A stretch of DNA of 64,000 nt from Callorhinus ursinus (GCF_003265705.1 NW_020312967.1:781352-845351); one strand, 5' to 3'. Shown: positions 12,401 through 25,341, counted from the stretch's first letter. Numbers and translations: made by a program. Notes: generated by a model from the sequence alone, not told the origin.

Positions 12401-12955
12401 TTTTTTTTAAAGCCTCTGCTCTGTGGGGAGATTTTCCTCCCATGTAATACCTTAATTGGGGGAAAATAAATTATGACCGGTTGAGAAACTATCAGCTGCC
12501 CTTCCTTTATGTGGTAACGTTCTAAAGCTGGGTACATACTTCCCGTGGAAAATCTGAAAAGTTACAGAGCACAGTGGCCCATGGTGGGTATTGGCTCTCT
12601 AAAAGATTTTCAGTTTTGCAGATCTACATGGGTAAGTCTGGCGTCACAGGAACACCCTCTTACCTGATTCACAAATTTCTCCAAGCAAACTCCCCAGACC
12701 TTAGCAATAATAGACTCATACCTGAAGGTTTAGGGAAAATGTATCTTTAGGAGAATATAGGAAAGAAGAGAACTTTCCAAATGGTGAGCAATGATAAAAC
12801 AATGCAAAAATATCTTCCCTACCTACCCTTAGCTGGGCACCCCCTTTCAGGTTCACCCCCTTCAGAGTCACCAGTCTTGGCAACTCTGGTGTAAACATGA
12901 GTTCTTTCTGCCTCAATACGGGCACTGAGATGGTGTGATAGATACTGCCTGTGAA
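9466..12955. other. Unique non-coding DNA
   Basis: About 3.5 kb with no interspersed repeat I can name. Base composition rises modestly near 11.0-11.4 kb and 12.0-12.1 kb. Several ORFs of 63-118 codons occur on both strands without domain signatures. Confidence 0.5.
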
Positions 12956-12959
12956 GTGG

Positions 12960-13175
12960 CTCTTAGAATTGGACCCTCTGTTCTATTGCTATTGCCTCTG
13001 TTCTGGTTTTGGTTCCTGTCATCTGTGGCAGATACAATTGCATTACCTGCAGTCTCTCCTCTTCACCATCTCTGGTTTAAAGGATCACCACAGATGCCTT
13101 TCTAAAACTTCAATTGGATCATTTCACTTTGTCCCTCAACAGTGAATAACTTCCAGGACCCAAGTCAGGAATAAA
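12960..13175 (+). mobile_element. L2 fragment
   Basis: TTTCTAAAACTTCAATTGGA then TCATTTCACTTTGTCCC matches the L2 region that precedes the CCTGCTTAAAA block, in plus orientation. Diverged, no ORF. Confidence 0.6.
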
Positions 13176-13595
13176 AGTTAATTCACACAACATGGAATAT
13201 GAGATCCCCTCAGAATTCTGACAGTAAGTTGAATTTTTTAAAGCAGATTTAAAGAGATAATTTAGGCTGAACGTGCATATTTTAAGTCGATATGGAGAGC
13301 AAACGTAATGAAAAATCCATACATATTTGGTTTAACTTCATCTGATTCTATCCTAATAACTTTATCCAACAGATTAAATATATTATAATTATCTAAAGTA
13401 ATTGACAGAGAATATTATTTGCTCACCAAAAGAAGTCTATGTTGTTCAGAAAATTGAATATGAATATATTATAAATGTTATAGAGTTATATTTATAATTA
13501 TGGAATTTTAAAAAATGAGAAAACCTCTTCAAGTGGCCAAGCCTACTGAATTTTATAAAATACGAAAATTTACTTTAAAAATTTAAGCACTATGA
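13176..13595. other. AT-rich non-coding DNA
   Basis: Very AT-rich and without a recognised repeat or ORF. Confidence 0.5.
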
Positions 13596-13599
13596 ATGT

Positions 13600-13810
13600 T
13601 AGTGAATATACATAACCACAATGCAATTATCAAAATTAGGAAATTCACCTTAATGTGATTTTATTATTTTATGTACTTTATTTAAATTTTGTCAGTTGTT
13701 CCATAAATATTCCTTTTTTGGTCCAGGATCTAAACCCAGGATTACATGTTGCATTTAGTTGACATATCTCTTTAGTATGTTTCACTTTATCTGTCATTTA
13801 TTTTGGGACA
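13600..13810. mobile_element. Ancient L1 (L1M/L1ME-like) fragment
   Basis: AATTATCAAAATTAGGAAAT, then GTCAGTTGTTCC, TGGTCCAGGATC and TTGCATTTAGTTGACAT follow the order found in old mammalian L1 3' regions. Family by recollection; orientation left open. Confidence 0.55.
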
Positions 13811-13814
13811 ACAG

Positions 13815-14560
13815 CAAATGAGACTAACAGCCCTTATGCCCCTACCCCCTCGCCAAAAAACTCCCCAAACCCTGACGTCTTAAGAGGCTAAACTTAGATT
13901 CTAGAAGCCAATAAGAAGTAATATCTTACCTAAATTTTGGACTTCCCAAAGCAACAGTGAATTTCCCAGAGATTTTGCTCTCCTTTATGCAACTCATGAA
14001 AAATGTATTATGGATCTCCGGAGGCTTCCCAGACATCTAACTGGAATACCAGCAGTAAATGAGCAGATTTGCTGGAGCATGGGGCTATTACCTGCCATGT
14101 TTTTCATTACAACTCTAGCTAGAGATCCCACCAAACAAAGAGTCAGGATATAACATACAGTACACACACCTCTGCTGAACAGTCAGGCAGCATTTGAGGA
14201 AAATCATCTCTATGCTGTGCCAGGTCAAATAGCTGAGAAGGGATAATGGACACAAAGGAACGGGAGGGAGAGGTAACTAAGTCAAATCACCTGTAAGGAG
14301 AAAACACTGGAACTGTTCCCAAACTGTTATACCTTAAGAGACAAAAACAAAAAATTTAGGGACATCAAGTATTTCAATCCTAAAGTAATTCTTGACTCCT
14401 CAGATTAGCATCTTGTTCTTAGGTGTAGGATATTAACAATAGCTATTTAAATGTACATCCGGTTGCCCTATGTTTATCAAACACCCTCATTCTTTATGTA
14501 ATTGGTAGTTAATTGCAGAAATCAGTAAAACACGATCCTTACGCTGGAGATGCACTAGTG
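13815..14560. other. Unique non-coding DNA
   Basis: No repeat or gene recognised. Confidence 0.5.
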
Positions 14561-14564
14561 TAGG

Positions 14565-14866
14565 TAGAGCTGTCAAATAGAAATATAACACTGGCCACAT
14601 TTGTCATCTTAAATTTTCTAAGAGCTACATTAAAAAAATGGAAATGGGTGAAATAAATATTAATAATTTAGTTTACTCAACATATCCAAATATTATCACT
14701 GTGTTTTGGCAATATATTGTAAAATACTAGATAATTTATACGTTGTTTTTACATTCTAAGCCTTTAAAATTTGGTGTGTATGTTACAGTTACAGCACATC
14801 TCAATTTGGACTGGCCACATATGGTGAATAACCACATGTGGCATCCCTATTGGACAGTGCAGGTCT
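14565..14866 (+). mobile_element. hAT-Charlie-type nonautonomous DNA transposon
   Basis: Begins with a diverged GAGCTGTCAAATAGAAATAT and ends TATTGGACAGTGCAG, giving imperfect terminal inverted repeats. Internal motifs include AGCTACATTAAAAAAATG, TTACAGCACATCTCAATT and GGCCACATATGG. A second copy of the same family is at 39985-40290. Confidence 0.7.
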
Positions 14867-14869
14867 GGA

Positions 14870-17550
14870 GGAAGGTAGGAGTGAAGGTAAAGCTACATTA
14901 CAAGTGAGAAGGTCTGTGGTCCAAGGACAACCAAGGGTTCTGGGAAGGACAAAGTGACATGCTCCTTGGAACAAAGTATCTTGTCTTCCAGTGCATGTCC
15001 TAGCACTTACATTTTTACTATAGATATAGTTTGAATACGTTCACTTTTTTAAACGAAAGAGTAGAGATTCTAGAGTCATAAAAATCTTACTGAGACATTG
15101 ATGCCAAGTCTTGAGTGGCATGTTGGGGTCTACCCAGTAACGAAGGAGCTAAAAGTGGAAAAAGAAAAATATTGCCAGGCAGAAAGAAGAGGATGCAAAA
15201 AGCCCTGAGATCTGGGGCTTATTTCAAAAGAACCTGCCTTTTGCTGTTATCACAGATCTGGTTTCATTTCAATCCATTGAGCTTGCTCATACTTTTTTGA
15301 TCACACACAATTTAGAGGAGACGTTTGCAGAAATAAAGTATGGAATTGTTAAGGTAGTTTGTGCCAGACAGTTAATCGACCTGGAAAATTCAGGTCAATT
15401 TTTTTTTTTAGCTTTGTTTTTCCCAGGTCCTCTCCATGAAGAAAAAAAAAAAAAATATATATATATATATATAGTATATGTATGTTGTTTATATTGCTTA
15501 AGGTTAGTTCGGAAGGGTTTTGAATTCTGATCCAGTCTGGCATTAGGAACATCGTTTTCAGCTGCTTTAAAACATCAAATGAGTAGCCGCTGTCCTGTTA
15601 ATGCTTGAAAGATGCTTCACAGCTTTGAATGAATTGAGTACAGAGTAACATTTCTTAAAATCTACTTGACCAATGCCAGATCCTTGTGAAACAGATTGTT
15701 CCCTCTCAGTGGAAAGAATGTATCAGGGGGAAAAGGCACCTCAACAACTCTTAACCCTTTTAAGTCAACTTCAAATTCCCCCAAAGCTGACAGAAGGTCA
15801 TGTCCCCAAGTTTAATTTTGCCCTTGTTCTGTAGGTAAATGATGAATTTACGTATGTAATGTTCACAGTCAGCAAACATTCACACAGCCTTCAAGCCAAG
15901 TAAAGAAAGAAAAAAATAATAAGAGAAGAAAAATCTACTTGAGAAATGCAGTTGAATGTAACACCCTTTTACCTACAAGCTTAAATATGCAGACCTTTCT
16001 TTTACAAAGGAAGGTTGGTGGGGGGAAGGTAACTGAACAATCTTAGAATTGAAAAGCACACCAGCTAAACAGAATTGCTCATTTTCCTCAGGAAATAGCA
16101 AGAAAGGTGAAAATGAAGACCTCGTCCAAATGCAAACCCACTCAAATGAAGTGTGAACGCCAATCAATTTTAGCAGTGGTCTGGCAGCCTCGGTTCCAAA
16201 CAGCAAGTTGAGACAGCAAGTGCCTAAGCGTGATTTGCCAGCTCTGTTCTGTGTGCTAGCCTCGCCTGGCCAGGAGATGCAGACGATGCCCACACAGAGC
16301 AAAAGGCCAGGCTTCCACCCACAACGTGAGGCGGATTCTGCACTAATTACTGTGGCAGCAAAGCTTGTGCCAAAGCGACGTCCGGCATCTTTGTTGCAGT
16401 CTGTTTGTTATTGGTATGCTGCTTCTCCAGTTTGTGATCTGCATGTAAGGAGCATATGGAAAACATGAATATTAATGGTTAAGTGAAAAATACCTACGTG
16501 GAAAGCAACCTCTTTATTTATACTAGATTCACTGAACTTCTAATTTGAAAGCTGATTTCTCTTCTTATTTCTTTTTTCTGGAAAGATCGACTGAAAGTCT
16601 TTATGTATGTAATTTTTAATTCAGTGTCACACAGGACAGATTTTTTTTTTTAACCAAACAAAATGGGAAACTTTCAAAATGTGGAGTTGCATTTGTAACA
16701 GTTAATACTATAAACGAATCCACTCAGATTTAATATGTTTTGCCAATTCTAATCCAGAGCAAGACATTTTAGAAAAATCTTTGCAAAGTCAACAAACATT
16801 ACATCATAATGTAATACTGTTCTATTAATAAAATGTTTCAAAATTGAAAGGGGAAAAAAATCTTACTGATATGCTTTTAAGTTTTCATGAAAAGCAGGAA
16901 TTGAATCTGTTGTGAAGCCCACGTCAGTCTGAATGAAATTCAAAATTGGGAAAACATTTGAACCAAATTTGTAGGAGTAGCACCTTCCACTGCTCTATGA
17001 CTGGGTTTCAAGATGTGACAAGAAGAAAGCAGGGACAATGTCACAACAAGGGTAACACAAAAGAAAAATGGAAATCATATTTTGAATAATTTCCATCAAG
17101 TATTAGCAGAATTTAAATAATCCAAATCTTGAACATCCTAAGATTCTTCTTTTGTAAAACCCAAAACACAGCCAAGCAACCATAAGAAAATTAACGTGAG
17201 ATTTTTTTACGTTAGAAATAATACTACCCTTTATTTGTAAGTAAGAAACTAGTAACATTAATGATGCTAGACACACATACGAAACCAGAGTAAAAGGAAA
17301 AAAATATCCTCAAAATGGGGAAAAGCTATCACAAAGCTCATGAACTTTTTTTCCCCCACAGAAGTGTTACTACTAAGCTATATATTTGTTGAAAGCAATG
17401 CAGTAGATAAAAAACAGGTGGGAATATACAAAAGAAACAAACAAAAAAAAGTAACAGAAGAGAAAATCACCCACAATAACTCCTCACCAAGCTAAATACA
17501 AAACCTTACCATTCAAAAGCCCCTAAAAGCATCACTGTACATATTGTGGT
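14870..17550. other. Repeat-depleted unique DNA
   Basis: About 2.7 kb with no recognisable SINE, LINE, LTR or DNA transposon, apart from a poly(A)/(TA)n tract at 15441-15475. Two overlapping opposite-strand ORFs near 15973-16468 (109 and 86 codons) show no domain. Such islands can be conserved non-coding elements, which cannot be shown from one sequence. Confidence 0.55.
15441..15475. repeat. Poly(A)-(TA)n tract
   Basis: Fourteen or so A residues run directly into nine or more TA units. Confidence 0.9.
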
Positions 17551-17930
17551 TGACACTAGTGGTTGGCTGTCCCCATAAGCATTATCAGCCGCTGTGACAC
17601 GTGTCACCTTCCACCATAAGGGCTGGAAAAGCTAATTACTCATTTCCCCAGCCTTCTTGAAGCAAGAAGAGACCACGTGACATAGTTCAGTCAATGAAAC
17701 ATAAGTATCTGTTGGGGAATTCCTGGAATCGTTTTTGCATTCCCGATAGATTGAAATAAATAAATAAATTTCTTCTTTCCTTTTTTATGCCTTGAATGTG
17801 ACTGTGATGTTTGGAGCTGGGGTAACGTCTTGCGAGGTAGGTACAAGTGGATCCCTGAGACATCATCCCCAACATCTCTGAACTGCTGAATCACTGCCAC
17901 TTGTCACATATCTCTACTTCCAGGCAAAAA
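17550..17930. mobile_element. Probable ancient mammalian interspersed repeat, family unknown
   Basis: GACCACGTGACATAGTTCAG, CAATGAAACATAAGTATCTG and GCCTTGAATGTGACTGTGATG occur in the order of a widespread mammalian repeat that I recognise but cannot name with certainty. ORFs around 17691-17900 lie inside it and are not genes. Confidence 0.45.
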
Positions 17931-18325
17931 GATACTACTGGTCAAAAGAACAAAATCATTTTCCTGGAATCATCAGAAAACGATTACATAGCTTTACTGA
18001 CTGAAATCCAGGTAGTTGGGCAGTAACTGGCCTTGATGTGTAATACTCACATTGTGGAAGAGTCCAAAATATACTCTTCATAAAGACACAAAAGAAGTCT
18101 CCCCAAAAAAGGAGAGGAGAGGGTTGAGGCATTAAGTATTTAATTCTTACTTCCAAACTCATCAATCGGCAAGGAGCAGGATCTACTGGGGCAGCCTTTC
18201 CTACTTTTCACCTTTGTGATGCTTAATACAAACAGCTTTTCCTTTTTGGGATTTTCTTGGGTCCACTGGTAGGCGTTTCTGGTTTATCCCAAGAAAGCCC
18301 TGAAGCGGATCAAAACAGAACAGAG
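17931..18325. other. Unique non-coding DNA
   Basis: Nothing recognised. Confidence 0.45.
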
Positions 18326-18329
18326 TTAC

Positions 18330-18927
18330 AACTCTGTCCTTACTGATTTTCTAACTGCTTGATGTATCAATGAAAGAGGAGTGTTAAAGAAGCAATTGTA
18401 ATAGTGTATTTCCCTATTTCTCCTTGCAGTTCTATCAGTTCTGCCTCTATGGCTTGATACTCTGTTGCCGGGTCCAGACACATTAAGCCTTATTATATGT
18501 TCTTGAAGAACTGACTTCTTTATCCTTCTGCTGTATCCTTCTTTATCATTTCTTTGTTATGACTTCTGATTTGTTTAAAGTTAATATAGCTACTCCAGCT
18601 TTCTTTTGATTGTTATTAGCATGGACTATCTTTCTCTATTCCCGTACTTTTTACACTATCCCAGTCTTTATATTTAAATGGTTTTCATGTAGACAGCATG
18701 CAGCTGGGTCTTGATTTTTCTATCCACTCGGACAAAATATGTCTTTGTGTATTTATATCATTCACAGTTAAGGTGATTATTGATATAGCCGAATTAATAG
18801 TCTGTTCATTGTATTTGTTCTTTGTGTTTTTGTCTTGGTTTTTGTTTTTTATCTTGCCTCTTCTTCTCTCTTCTCTGGTTTTAATTGAGGATTTTATAAT
18901 TTCATTTTATCTCTTCTCTTAGCATAT
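18330..18927 (-). mobile_element. Old L1 fragment (ORF2 start region)
   Basis: Reads as antisense L1: GCTACTCCAGCTTTCTTTTG, TCATGTAGACAGCATGCAGC, TGGGTCTTGATTTTTCTATCC and AAGGTGATTATTGATATAGC are the reversed endonuclease and ORF1-ORF2 junction region. The plus-strand 74-codon ORF at 18698 is an antisense artefact. Confidence 0.8.
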
Positions 18928-19000
18928 AAATTATGGACTGAATTGTGTTCCCACAAAATTCATATATTAAAGCCCTAACCCCTAACGTGACTATGTTTTA
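18928..19000 (+). mobile_element. MLT1-like LTR 5' fragment
   Basis: TTATGGACTGAATTGTGTTC and CATATATTAAAGCCCTAACC match the start of the MLT1/MST LTR group, as does the fuller copy at 22235. Similarity is lost after about 19000. Confidence 0.6.
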
Positions 19001-19244
19001 TTATCTTATAACTAAATCTCACTCTTTTAGTTGGCCTGTGTTCTAGGGCTATCGCCTTCAGAGATATTTCCAGGGCTATGAGCTTCACAAATATTTCTTG
19101 GCTTATATCCCCTTCACCCACCCTTTATGTGAGACAGGAAGGGTGGCAGGAACTAGAGTTTGGTAATTACTCTTCCAGGTGGGTGAGATAAGGCTCTAAT
19201 AAAGTCTTTCCCTTATAAAATCAGTGTCCTGAAATATATTAATT

Positions 19245-19740
19245 AAAAAATTGAAGTATAGTTAGACCAACAGACTTGGAGATGATTGCCATTGAAAAGA
19301 TAGTTTATTACTCACAGATTTCTAAAGCAAGGGGCATGCCACATCATGTTGGGCCATATGGGGAATCCCCAGGGTCTGTCATGAGGCAGAGGGGGAAGGA
19401 GGAACTGTGGGCAAGAGCCTTTATAGTAATTTCCACAGGAAGGAATGGGTAAAGCATGATAAACCGTTTTAGGATTGACTGGTTATCATAGCTTTAGTGG
19501 GCTCTGGAGTCCCACTAGTTGTCTTGTACCTAGCTCTGGGATGATAAAGGCAGGCTGGTACTGGCCAGGAGTGGGAGAACCTGATAAAGGAGGTGGTTGG
19601 GTGTGGGTTCTGGATTGGTTGGTTTGCATTTGAAAAGTGCTCTCTCAGGAGAGCTATTTATGCTCTGTAGGATTTGATAGTCCCTCTAGGGCCATCAAGG
19701 TTCCAAGATATAAGAGCATCAGAATATGGAAAATAAAGAC
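19245..19740. mobile_element. Unclassified repeat candidate
   Basis: A GATAGTTTATTACTCACAG segment followed by GGGGAATCCCCAGGG and TAAAGCATGATAAACCG has the look of an interspersed repeat (LTR or L1 5' region). I cannot name it. It abuts the antisense L1 5'UTR at 19741. Confidence 0.4.
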
Positions 19741-20280
19741 ATGGTTATGGTTAATACAGTGAGCTTTATTTTTTCTCCCTCCACTACAAACATTAATGCT
19801 TGTAGTGTTATTTTTCCTCTCTGTTGCAAGAACTGGGTGGGGTGAGGGAGTTTTTTTTTTTTTTTTTTTTTTGGCTCTTCACTGTGAGAATCTGGTGAGG
19901 TTTGTGGAAGTAAAACCCACAAAAGGAGGACAGCGCCCCTGAGATTGCACCAGAATTTTCTCCCCCTCCTGCTAGTCCACACTCTGCCTCCAGCAATTTT
20001 TGAAAAGTACCATTTCAGTTCTCACCAGTTTATGGCTTTAGCAGCTTTTGCTCTGGGTGAGTAGATCTTGGCTGGGACCATCTATTCATCTTGCCTGTCT
20101 CTCCAGATTTCATCTGACGCTTGGCCCTGCAACTTCTATTTTCTAACAGGTCCAAGAAAAGTCACCACTGTTCAGTTTGTTGAGCTTTTTTCTTGTTGTA
20201 AAGATGGAAGTGACAACTTCAAAGGTCTTCACATTTCGGAGCTGAAACTAGAGGCGTTGCAACTGAAACCAGAAATCTGA
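19741..20280 (-). mobile_element. Old L1 5'UTR fragment
   Basis: Contains TTCACTGTGAGAATCTGG, TCCAAGAAAAGTCACC, TTTTTTCTTGTTGTAAAGATGG and AGTGACAACTTC, shared in the same order with 59550-59990. This is the reversed 5'UTR of an L1M-type element. A poly(T) run at 19851-19872 interrupts it. ORFs in it are not genes. Confidence 0.65.
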
Positions 20281-22234
20281 TCATAAAACTGCAATATCAC
20301 TGGTGCTTTCTAAAGATTAGGGCACTCAACTATCTACAGATTAAAGCTCCTGGTCTTCCACCCTCAAAATCGGCTGAGAAACATAGTAAAATGCAGGAAA
20401 AAAATTCTAACATGTTAAAATTTTTGAAGTCTTTAGATTACACTTTTTTTTTCTATAGTGATATAGTCCCATTAGCTGTGTGTGCTTTCTCAAGACCCTA
20501 GCGCTACCCCAGAATAGCCATTTTTCCGCCCACAAACAGCTGCTGATATGGACAAAGTCATGATAAGCTACAGAGTTCCACGAAAGTAAAATTGATACCA
20601 GTGTTTGCTAAAACCAATCCTAAATCTGTCCCTTCAAACCATGCCAGTTAAATGGTTAAGTACGCCATCCTAATAACGGACTGCGTGACACAACATGAAC
20701 TATTAGAGATGCCAAGGTCAAAAACTTTCATGGTTTTTACTTGCAAAAGCCCAAGATGAAAAGCCTTATACTAGCTGTATCACTTGACAAGACTCGAACA
20801 GTGAGCATTATTGTATCTCCTCAACCTCTCATCCTTATGTTTCTCAATGTTCCTGGTCAGTGAACTGAGGGATGGGTTTTGATAGGATCAAACCACTAAT
20901 CCTCCTCTACCCTGCCTGGAGTTAGAAACAATTGAGAGATTGGCGAAGTACTTAGGGATAGATGGAGATGTAAATATCACCTATATGGCTGATATAGCTA
21001 TATTGGAGGACAGCGAAAGTCTGATGGATAAGTGGAATTGATATTTCTAATTGCTTCTCAATTTAGACATGATTACAGCCTACCTATGGGAAACAGCAGA
21101 GGTAGTTACCCAGAATCACTACTTTCTACTGTTTTGTGGTGGATAGGGCAGAAAAAGCCAAATCTCTCATTTTTAAGTACTTTTCAAATATTAGCTCAAT
21201 TCAATTGAGAAGGATTCATACCTATAAACAGATAGCCCATTCGAAAACCACAGGGAAGAGTAAGAGATTGGGCAAGATGCTGGAAGTATTTTGGGAGATT
21301 CCTAGTTGTAAAAGCTCAAAAAATGGGCAATATATGTTCTTCCATTAGGGGGGAAGAAAGAAGGAAAGTATTAGAGCATTTCATAAATTTTTATATCCCA
21401 ATTAGTGAAATTATAAAATGACATACTTAAATAAATAGGCTTCAGTTGACTGGAAAATCACTCATTTAGGCAGCAAATACCTATAAAAAGAAAGCAAGGG
21501 CCAAGTTATGATTATCTGAGACCCTTGGAGCTAATCATTGCTATAAGCTCTTTTTTTTTTCCTAGAAATCTAGGAGTCATCAAATGCTCTTCCTTTATCA
21601 TACACAAAACCAAAAAGTTCATGAGCTTTTAGTTATGCATTTGAAATACACTGTTTGTAAAAACTTTAAAGACGTATGCTAATTTTTTAGCCTAAAGGAG
21701 CCATCAATTACATATTAACCTGTATACCTCAGTATTCTTTAGCTCAGTATATTCTGTATTTAATTGTCTTCATGTACCAAATTATTTTGAAGGAAAGAAA
21801 ACCTTTAAAATATTTAAGGAAAGAAAATCCTTTAAAAATAAAAAAATCCTTTATTTTTATATATTACCATTTCAAATAGAGTATTCTGGATGTGATCAAC
21901 TCAATATTGGCAAAATACTTTCATTTTGTTGTTGTTTATAAATCATATAGTCTTTATCTAATCTTGGTTTCCTCATCAATTAGCTATGTGATTTGGGCAC
22001 ATCATTTAATAAATGAATGATGGAAGCACATAACTTCCTTCAGACATGCATGATAAGCAAAGTGGTAGAGAACGCAGGCCCTAAAATTCAAATAAAACTA
22101 CTCTGAATTTTGTGTGTTTCACAGATAATTTAAAGTATATTTTTATTATCTGTTTCTTATTAATTTGCTTGAAACTTGATTACTTCATTGATTTCTGTTT
22201 CTAATTATCTTCTGAAAAAAAATTCACTGGACAT
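20281..22234. other. Unique non-coding DNA
   Basis: About 2 kb without a recognised repeat. A 70-codon ORF at 21136-21348 shows no domain. Confidence 0.5.
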
Positions 22235-22632
22235 TGTTATGGGCTGAATTGTGTCTTCCTCAAGCATTTGTATGTTGAAGTTCTAACCTGCTGTACCTCA
22301 GAGTGTGACTGTATTTGGAGATAGGATCTTTAAATAGGTAATTAAGTTAAAGTAAGGTGTATTGAGAGGAGAGGGAGGAACCTAACCCAATATGACAGGT
22401 TTTCACATAAGAAAAGGAATACAGGACAGAGACACACAGAGGGAAAGCCCATGTGAAGCCATGGGGAGAAGATAACCATCTGCAAGCCAAGCAGAGAGGC
22501 ATCCGAAGAAACCAACCCCGACAAGATGTTGATTTCAGACTTCTAGCTTCCAAAATGTGAAAACATATATTTCTGTTGTTTAAGCCATTCATTCTGTGGT
22601 ACTTTGATATGATAGCCCAAGTAAATTCATAT
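22235..22632 (+). mobile_element. MLT1-like LTR
   Basis: Nearly complete: starts TGTTATGGGCTGAATTGTGT, then ACCTCAGAGTGTGACTGTAT, AAACATATATTTCTGTTGTT and AAGCCATTCATTCTGTGGTA near the end. The ORFs on the opposite strand are inside it. A solitary LTR of the ERVL-MaLR group; no internal region is visible. Subfamily uncertain. Confidence 0.78.
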
Positions 22633-23577
22633 AAAGGTACATGAGAATTTTATAAAAAACTCTTTCTTGAGTTTTTTTGTAAAAGTGACAGTTGTTGGAA
22701 GTTTTTTAAGTGAATTGGTAAGTAGAACTGATTATTAGTTTTTTTTTCCCCCAGCTTGATTGAGATATAATTGATATATAACACTGCATAAGTTTAAAAT
22801 GTCTAGCATGTTGATTTGATACATTTTATATACAGCAAAATGCCTACCATCATAGTGTTAGCTAACACCTTCATCATGTCACAGAATTACTGTTTTATTT
22901 TCCTGTGTGGGGAGAACATTTAATATCTACTTGCTTAGCAACTTTCAGGTATGTGATACACTATTATTAATGATAATCACTATGTTGTACATGAGCTCCC
23001 AGAACTTATTCATCCCATAGCTGGAAGCTTGTACTTATTGACCCATGCCTCCCAACCTCCTCCCCACCTCCCAACCCATAACCGCTATTCTGCTTTCTGT
23101 TTCTAATGAGTTCAACTTTTTAAAATTCCAATATAAGTAAGATCATACAGTATGTGTCTTTCTCTGTCTGATTTATTTCACTTAGCATAATACCTTCAAG
23201 TTCCATCCTTGTTGTTGTGAATGGCAGGATTTCCTCCTTCTCATGACTGAACACTATTCTGTTGTATACATACACCACATCTTCTTTATCCATTCATCTC
23301 TTGACCAACAGTTAGGTTGTTTCCATATGTTGGCTGTTGTGAATAAAGCTGCAGTGAGCACGGGAGTGAAGAAATCTCTTTGAGATCCTGTTTTCATTTC
23401 CTTTGGTCATATCCGTAAGTAGTACTGCTGGATCATATTGTAGTTCTCTTTTTAATTGTTTTGAGGAAACTCCGTGTTGTTTTCCATAGTGGCTGTACCA
23501 ATTTACATTCCAACAAACAATGCACAAGGATTCCCATTTTCTCACTTCCTCTTCAAAACATTTCTCTTGTCATTTTT

Positions 23578-23775
23578 TAAAAAGAGATTTATTTATTTAT
23601 TTGAGAGAGAAAGAAGGAGCACAAGGGAGAAGGGCTGGGGGCGGGAGGGAGGATCTCAAGCAGACTCTGCTGAGTGTGGAGCCCGACATGAGGCTTGATT
23701 TCAGGACCCTGAGATCAAGACCTGAGCCGAAACCAAGAGTTGGACACTTAACTGACTGCACTACCCAGGTGCCCC
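23578..23775 (-). mobile_element. CAN-SINE inside old L1
   Basis: Reversed A tail, GA block, body and head ending CTACCCAGGTGCCCC. Target duplication is TCTCTTGTCATTTT at left and CTCTTTTGTCATTTT at right, about 13 bases with a small indel. Forward ORFs at 23474 and 23520 read through it and are not genes. Confidence 0.93.
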
Positions 23776-24107
23776 TCTTTTGTCATTTTGATAGCCATTC
23801 TAACAGGGATGAGGTGATATCCTATTGTGGTTTTGATTTGCATTTCCCTGATGATTAGTACGTTGAGCACCTTTTCATTGACCCTTCGTATATATTCTTT
23901 GGAAGACTGCCTATTCAGTTCCTCTGCCCATTTTTAAATTGGATTGTTTGTTTTTTTGCTGTTGAGTTGTATGAGTTCTTCACATATTTAACCCCTTATC
24001 AGATATATGATTTTTCAAATTTTTTCTCCCATTCTGCGGGTTGCCTTTTCAGTTCGTTGATTGTTTCTTTTGATGTGCAAAAACATTTTAGTTTGAAGTA
24101 ATCCCAC

Positions 24108-24401
24108 TTACCAATTTTTGCTTTTGTTCCTTGCGCTTTTGGTGTCATATCCTCCCCCCAAAAATATATTTTTATGCCAATACCACAGCATTGTGTTTAC
24201 TGTAGCTTTGTGGTATGGTTTGAAATCAGGAAGTCTAATGCTTTCAGCTTTGTTCTTTCTCAGGATTATTTTGTCTCTTGGGGGTCTTTTGTGGTTCCAT
24301 ATGAATCTTAGGACTGCTTTTCTTATTTCTGTGAAAAATGCCATTGGAATTTTGATGGCAATTACATTGAATCTGTTGATGGCTTTGAATACTATGAACA
24401 T
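24108..24401 (-). pseudogene. L1 ORF2 fragment (after RT domain)
   Basis: A 97-codon remnant of the old L1 ORF2. Visible signatures are the IKIPMAFF segment, FIWNHKRP and [12 protein letters not shown], all characteristic of the region downstream of the reverse transcriptase palm in mammalian L1 ORF2p. It starts in mid-protein and stops early, close to the internal deletion at about 24165. The overlapping plus-strand ORF is an antisense shadow. Not functional. Confidence 0.88.
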
Positions 24402-24939
24402 TTTAGCAGTATTAAGTCTTCCAGTCTTTGAATGTGGGGTATCTTTCTATTTGTTTGTGTCTTCTTCAATTTCTTTCATCAAAGTTTTATAGTTTTCAGT
24501 GTACAGGTCGTTCACCTCCTTGGTTAAATTTATTCCTAAGTATTTTATTGTTTTTGATGTTATTGGGAATGAGTTATTTTCTTAATTTTTTTCAAGATAT
24601 TTTGTTGTAATTGTATAGAAATGCAACTTATTTCCAAATGTTGGTTTTGTATCCTCTAACTCTACTGAATTCATGTACTAGTTCTAATAGTTTTTAGGTG
24701 GAGTCTTTAGAGTTTTGTATATATAAGATCAAGTTATCTGCAAAAAAAGACAATTTAAATTTTTCATTTTTAATTTAGATGCCTATTGTTTCTTTTTCTT
24801 GCTTGATTGCTCTGTCTAGAATTCCTAGTATTATGTTGAATAGTAGTAGTGAGAGTGGGCATCCTTCTCATGTTCTGATCTTAGCAGAAAAGCTTTCAAT
24901 CTTTCACAGTTGAGCAGTATGTTAGCTATGGGCTTTTCA

Positions 24940-25122
24940 TTATATGGCCTTTATTGTGTTGAGTACGTTTATCATGAAAACATGTTGTATTTTATCAAAT
25001 GCTCTTTCTGTATCTATTGAGATGATTATATGATTTTTATGTTTCATTTCACTCAAGTGGCATATCACATTTATTGACTTGCATATGTTGAACCATCTTT
25101 GCATCCCAAGGATAAATCCCAC
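24940..25122 (-). pseudogene. L1 ORF2 RT fragment
   Basis: Sixty codons from the RT domain: [16 protein letters not shown] and [14 protein letters not shown]. The latter contains RT motif A with its catalytic aspartate and the following FDKIQ. It is cut on the plus-coordinate right by a CAN-SINE at 25141 and otherwise by stops. A dead remnant of the same element as 24108-24401. Confidence 0.9.
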
Positions 25123-25140
25123 TTGATCATGGTATATGAT

Positions 25141-25341
25141 TTTTTTTAAAAGATTTGTTCATTTCAGAAAGAGTGAGAGAGATCCTGAGTGGGAGGGGTA
25201 GAAGGAGAAGGAGAGAAAATCTCAAGCAGACTCCGTGTTGAGTGTGGAGCCCAGCTCGGGGCTTGATCCCATGACCATGAGATCATGACCTGAGCTGAAA
25301 CCAAGAGTCTGCACTTAACTGACTGTGCCACGCAGGCATCC
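25141..25341 (-). mobile_element. CAN-SINE inside old L1
   Basis: Reversed SINE with diverged head CCACGCAGGCATCCC, so it is likely one of the older copies. An approximate target duplication, GTATATGATTTTTT against GTGTATGAGTATTTTTT, flanks it. Confidence 0.9.
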
